NCBI GenBank assembly: GCA_018340805.1
Contig: JACMZG010001911.1
Coordinates: forward strand, 51,550,052 to 51,614,051
DNA from: Microvelia longipes
Lineage: Eukaryota; Arthropoda; Insecta; Hemiptera; Veliidae
Direction of reading: 5' to 3'
Length of the DNA: 64,000 nucleotides
This document shows positions 60,105-64,000 of this stretch, in pieces (position 1 is the first letter of the stretch; each line of letters begins with the position of its first letter). Position numbers and translations under genes: made by a program. The notes beneath the pieces were generated by a model. That model was not told the DNA's origin, did not search any database, and saw nothing but the letters and a program-made list of their open reading frames with translations.

Positions 60105-60505
60105 TTAAAGTATTTATTGCGCTTAAACCCATAGAGACATATTAGCGTTATCCTCTCACTCAGCTAATCCATCCCAACATTCATACACACACCATCTAGG
60201 TAGCACACCCTTCGTACATGACAGCACATATGACAGTATCCATAGTTTATCTAGAACAGCTAGACTCACCGTTCTGGTTAGTGTTAGAGCGGTGGAATGC
60301 TAGTATCCCACTAGCCAGAGGGGTGAGTTTGGATAGAGTCTGGTTGGGCTAGATGAACTAGGCACACTGTGGAAGAGTCATTTGTGCCACCATGTACGGA
60401 GAGTGTGTTTCCTAGATGATTGAGTGTGTACAAACTCTAGGGTGTCTTAGTTGAGGTCTGGGGTGAATTAGTTGAGTGCTTTTAAGCGTAATAATAAAGA
60501 AACAT
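60105..60505. repeat. Two diverged SINE bodies in inverted (head-to-head) arrangement
   Basis: The left copy (about 60118-60300) and the reverse complement of the right copy (about 60300-60492) both match the body of the SINE at 39331-39637: CGCTTAAA..., CCATGTACGGAG, CTAGATGATTG, GGTTGGGCTAGATGAA. tRNA heads are missing at the junction. Confidence 0.65.
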
Positions 60506-60834
60506 GGTTTTTTAGATAAAGGTTGATTTTAGTTCTACAATTATTTAGAAATAAAGCTATATATTTCAATCCCTTTGCTAAATGTTGTTAGATGTTTCGC
60601 TAATTAACTTGTTACAAAAAAATAGCGGTAAATATTTGTGTAATGTTATTATTTACAAATAATATTATTACCCCTCACTTGTTTAATCATATCAATTAAA
60701 CAAAGTAATTAAAAATAATACTAGTAGTAATTTTTCCAATTACACTGTCATTATTACCATTACTGATGTTACTCTTATTAATTTTACTTCTGTATTTATT
60801 ATACACTACATATATAGCATAACACACGGTTAAA
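60506..60834. other. AT-rich spacer, no gene
   Basis: Nothing recognised. Confidence 0.5.
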
Positions 60835-60968
60835 ATCAGTTGAAAGCGGGGGAAATAATGCAAGTAGGCCAATGAGGCTAGTTCTGGATTCTAAACTACA
60901 CCTACAATTTCATATCAGGCCAACCTCATTGTTTCCTCTACACTAATTTCCCACACTGTCAACTGATG
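60835..60968. mobile_element. Short TIR element, copy 2
   Basis: AATCAGTTGAAAGCGGGGGA at the left and CACACTGTCAACTGATGAT at the right. The interior shares TTTCATATC-GGCCAACCTC with 58724-58864. Confidence 0.65.
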
Positions 60969-61179
60969 ATAACTGTGTGATACACTGTAAGTGAAATCGA
61001 TGTCTACATGTAAACCCCTGTTTTCTCATTTTTGGCAATTTGAGTCAAAATATTCAGATAATATCAGATTCAACAGTCCCCTAAACCCTTTCATTTATGG
61101 TTTTGGCGGGACAGTCCCGATATTTTCACCTATGTCCCGCTCAAATTATAAAAAATATAAAATGCAAGATGATACTTAC

Positions 61180-61275
61180 TAGATATTAGAATCTGGCCTC
61201 ACTTTTCTCTTGGTGGCTCTTTGAGTGATTAGCTCGTCCACCAGTCAGTATTTCAAAGGAACTGTGATCCTGCAT
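61180..61275 (-). other. Splice-flanked segment A of an unidentified transcript
   Basis: Acceptor CAATTTTCTTTCAG| and donor ATCTA|GTAAGTATC are both strong. One frame begins MQDHSSFEIL and stops before the donor. Another gives LVDELITQRATKRKVRPDSN up to the donor. Product not recognised. Could be a 5' UTR or lncRNA exon, or a damaged coding exon. Confidence 0.35.
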
Positions 61276-64000
61276 CTGAAAGAAAATTGAAACAATTAAT
61301 CACAAGAAAGGGCAAATAGCAGCGATTTAAATAATGTTATTTTATTAATAGAAAATAACGGTTTACTTTAATTTAGGCCATTAGGTGCCACAAGTCCCCA
61401 GTTACTAATTTTGATAAGGTATTTGAGCAATGACAAACCATAATATCCCATCCCTAATTTTTTTTATTCTCATCCAATGTACTGTCATAACATTATGGCT
61501 TTAACAGCCCCCTAAACCCTATTCCTCCTAATTTTTTATTTTATTATTATTTTTTTAAGAGTTGGTTAGTAAAATAAATAACAGAAGTTAAAATAACGGT
61601 CAATAAAAAAAATTTCGATTAGGGTGTCATTTTCTATGTTTCTTCAAGTGCTGAACTAAACAACAATCCAATACTTGCTTAATTTTTCGATATATATCCA
61701 CTGAGCAGAAGTGTCACAACTTTATTTTTCCAATTTTCAAAGAAAATTGGAAAAAATTTACCCCCCCCCCCTTTTGCCCAGGGGGGGAGGGCGGACCCCC
61801 CTGGCTATGCCCATGCCAAGGAGGGAAAGAAAGAGAATGGGAATTTAAAAGCAAAGGCACACACACTGCATCTGCTTAGTCAGAATATAGTGAGACTTAC
61901 TCTTAATAAAATAGTTTAAGCAGATAAACATCATTACTCTTAAGATGACAAAGTAATTTATAAAATAACTAATTGTTCTTTAACTATTTCACTAGTAAAT
62001 ACAAAATAATTATAAACTAATGATTTTAAAAGTAAGTCTAACTACAGTCTGTAAGCCTCCTCACCACGTCACGGTCAGATGCTTTAAAATAATATGAGTG
62101 AAATTTATATTTTTTTACAACTTTGATGATAAATAAAAAATATGTGGAATAGAATACGAGTGAGCCGACTCCCTAAAATACTAGTGAGAATTCCCAAAAA
62201 TCAATGTTTAAAAAGAATAGAGTTTTCCTGATATTTTAACAATGTCTGTTGCCACTCTGTAACTGACGGAAGATTGTCAAATGTTATCATATTTTGTAAA
62301 CAAACCTGCCGTGTTGTTTATAAGTGTCGAAAGAAAATAAAATTTAATATTTTTGTTATTGTTTTTTTTTTTACAAATTTCTGTCACACAATGTAACTTT
62401 TATTAATGACAGGCAACATGACTATAATAAAAAGTTTAATGATAACTTACTGATGAATTAAAAAAATCTCTTGACTTATTGCAAAGATTTGAAACGTGCG
62501 TTGGGAAATGTTGTGTTACTAGACTTACTTTTCAAAATTATTTATATTTTTCACTGATATTATTTCACTGTTTATTTAAAAATAGATAATTTTTTATTAG
62601 ATCATGTATAAAACATGAAATTGTGTAAAAAATTATCCAGAATTAAACAAACACCTCTGAGGAGGTCCATTCACACCGCGATGATTAAACGGGGACTTTT
62701 TTTGAAAAAAGTTTAATCATCGCTTACAATAAAAAGAACAAATAGTTGGTAAATATTTTTTACCAAGAATGTAGAGGAAAAATATGATAAAAATTCCACT
62801 ACCAATCTATTTATACTTTTTATTCTCCATTCATCTCACAACATGGGATATTACACTTACACTCAACTATCATGAATTTACTATAGAACAAAATAATATT
62901 CAATAAACAGGGCAGTTAGGTATTAGTGATAATAATATTTACAATAAATATTTTTACCACTAAAACCAAATTAAATACAAAAGTCAGAATTATATCGAAT
63001 AAAAATTGAACGAGTGATTTCTATATATTTAAGTCCTAGACATAAAAATTTACCCAATATACCAATAACTAAATCATAATTAAAACGTATTTAATGACAA
63101 ATTTACTGTCATTAATTTTTTGATGTGCGATAAGTAGAAATAAACGAACTCTAAGGAAAATATCTATTGTTTTCTAATTTTCAAGACTCAACATTAAAAA
63201 AAAATATAAAATGAAAATTAACCCAAGAAGAGAAATAAATGTTAAAATTTAATCCTTCGATGATGTTACTAACTAACTATTTTGAGTCAGGAAAAATTTA
63301 GTGATGAAATCATTTAGAATTTATAAATTATTCGTGATTGATCCTAGGTGTCAATAATAATAAAATAAAGTACTGAAGTGTATCATTATAATCATCAATA
63401 ATGCAAAAGAGTTTTTTATAATAACTTAATAACCTGTGTATTAGAAAAATGAATAACCCCTGGATACCTGCTAAAAAATAATTATGCCTCATAATAAGAA
63501 GCCCACTTATCTTTTTCTGAAATTTAATCTATCTAACAAGATCCGTTTTAATATTTATATGAATGATCTGAAAACTGCCTTCCTCCCTTAATTTTCTTCC
63601 AGGATACTTGTAGACAAAATTCAGCAACTCTGCCCCCATACACTGACTCTAACCCCAAAAACACTGACTCTAACCCCAAAAAAACACTGACTCTAATTCA
63701 TACATTGTATAATATGCAAAGTCTTTCTAAATTTTTCTCTAGCTACACGAATCGCAGACGCAGTTTCATCATTATTATGTTTAAAGTTTTTCTGATAAAT
63801 GCTTAACAAAGACATATCTTCATTTTACTCATATAGTATCTTTGATACTATATGAATTACATGAGTCCAACAGAGTTTTCTGTTTTTCCTCTAAACTTTT
63901 TGTAACAGTACTTTTGTCTTAAAAAGTTCTAAACCTAATTTATTTGACAGAGATCGTCTCTTTGTTTAAGGATATCCTCAGATTCTTTTTATTTTTTATA
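61276..64000. other. AT-rich right end, no confirmed gene
   Basis: Includes a G/C-homopolymer patch at 61761-61815 (C11 run, then GGGGGGAGGGCGGACCCCCC, a transposon-end-like motif followed by GGCTATGCCC). There is a hairpin with 13-bp arms GCGATGATTAAAC (62678-62690/62711-62723), and about three tandem copies of ACACTGACTCTAACCCC at 63639-63695. A 29-codon minus-strand frame starting ATGATAACATTTG at about 62290 is noted but not called. Confidence 0.4.

Noticed and set aside
62200..62292. 29-codon minus-strand frame (MITFDNLPSVTEWQQ...)
   Set aside because: Composition looks protein-like, but it is short, ends in a stop with no donor nearby and matches no family I know.

Overview
The window is animal nuclear DNA, most likely from an insect. 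It is very AT-rich and full of introns, transposon relics and (TA)n/(CA)n microsatellites. I see no bacterial operons, rRNA or intact canonical tRNA genes. A hemipteran-type genome would fit, but I cannot place the species.

The one confidently identified host gene is kintoun (ktu, DNAAF2 in vertebrates) on the minus strand, from the ATG at 51604 to the stop at 41036. Its product is a PIH1-domain HSP90 co-factor that pre-assembles axonemal dynein arms in the cytoplasm. I reconstruct five coding exons with good splice sites (except the first donor) and about 788 codons. The first exon lacks one base at two places only about 40 bases apart, in short A/T runs. This is either a consensus error in the assembly or recent damage. 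Its introns hold a small TIR element, a tRNA-derived SINE, copies of a dispersed repeat and several hairpins. About 0.7 kb upstream lies a compact GC-rich cluster of stem-loops that contrasts sharply with the surrounding AT-rich DNA.

From 1 to about 34.5 kb the window is mostly gene-poor. It holds the 3' end of a retrotransposon RNase H domain (1-182), foldback and MITE-like elements, and three copies (7.2, 31.0 and 32.9 kb) of a hAT-type MITE, each with a perfect 8-bp target duplication. It also holds perfect palindromes at 10.7 and 11.75 kb and a degenerate array at 25-26.1 kb built around a GAGCGAAGCGAGCC motif.

At 34.6-36.6 kb is a 5'-truncated Penelope-like retroelement: the C-terminal part of the reverse transcriptase plus a GIY-YIG endonuclease, broken by two frameshifts. 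It is bracketed by about 240-bp inverted repeats, each with a hammerhead-ribozyme-like core. From 36.6 to 39.6 kb come more MITEs, a foldback element and a SINE. From 52.5 to 64 kb there are further repeats, plus a chain of three minus-strand segments (61.2, 59.9 and 58.9 kb) with strong splice signals but broken reading frames. These may be a non-coding transcript or a decayed gene that I cannot name.

There is no multi-gene pathway here. The gene content is ktu plus mobile-element remnants.
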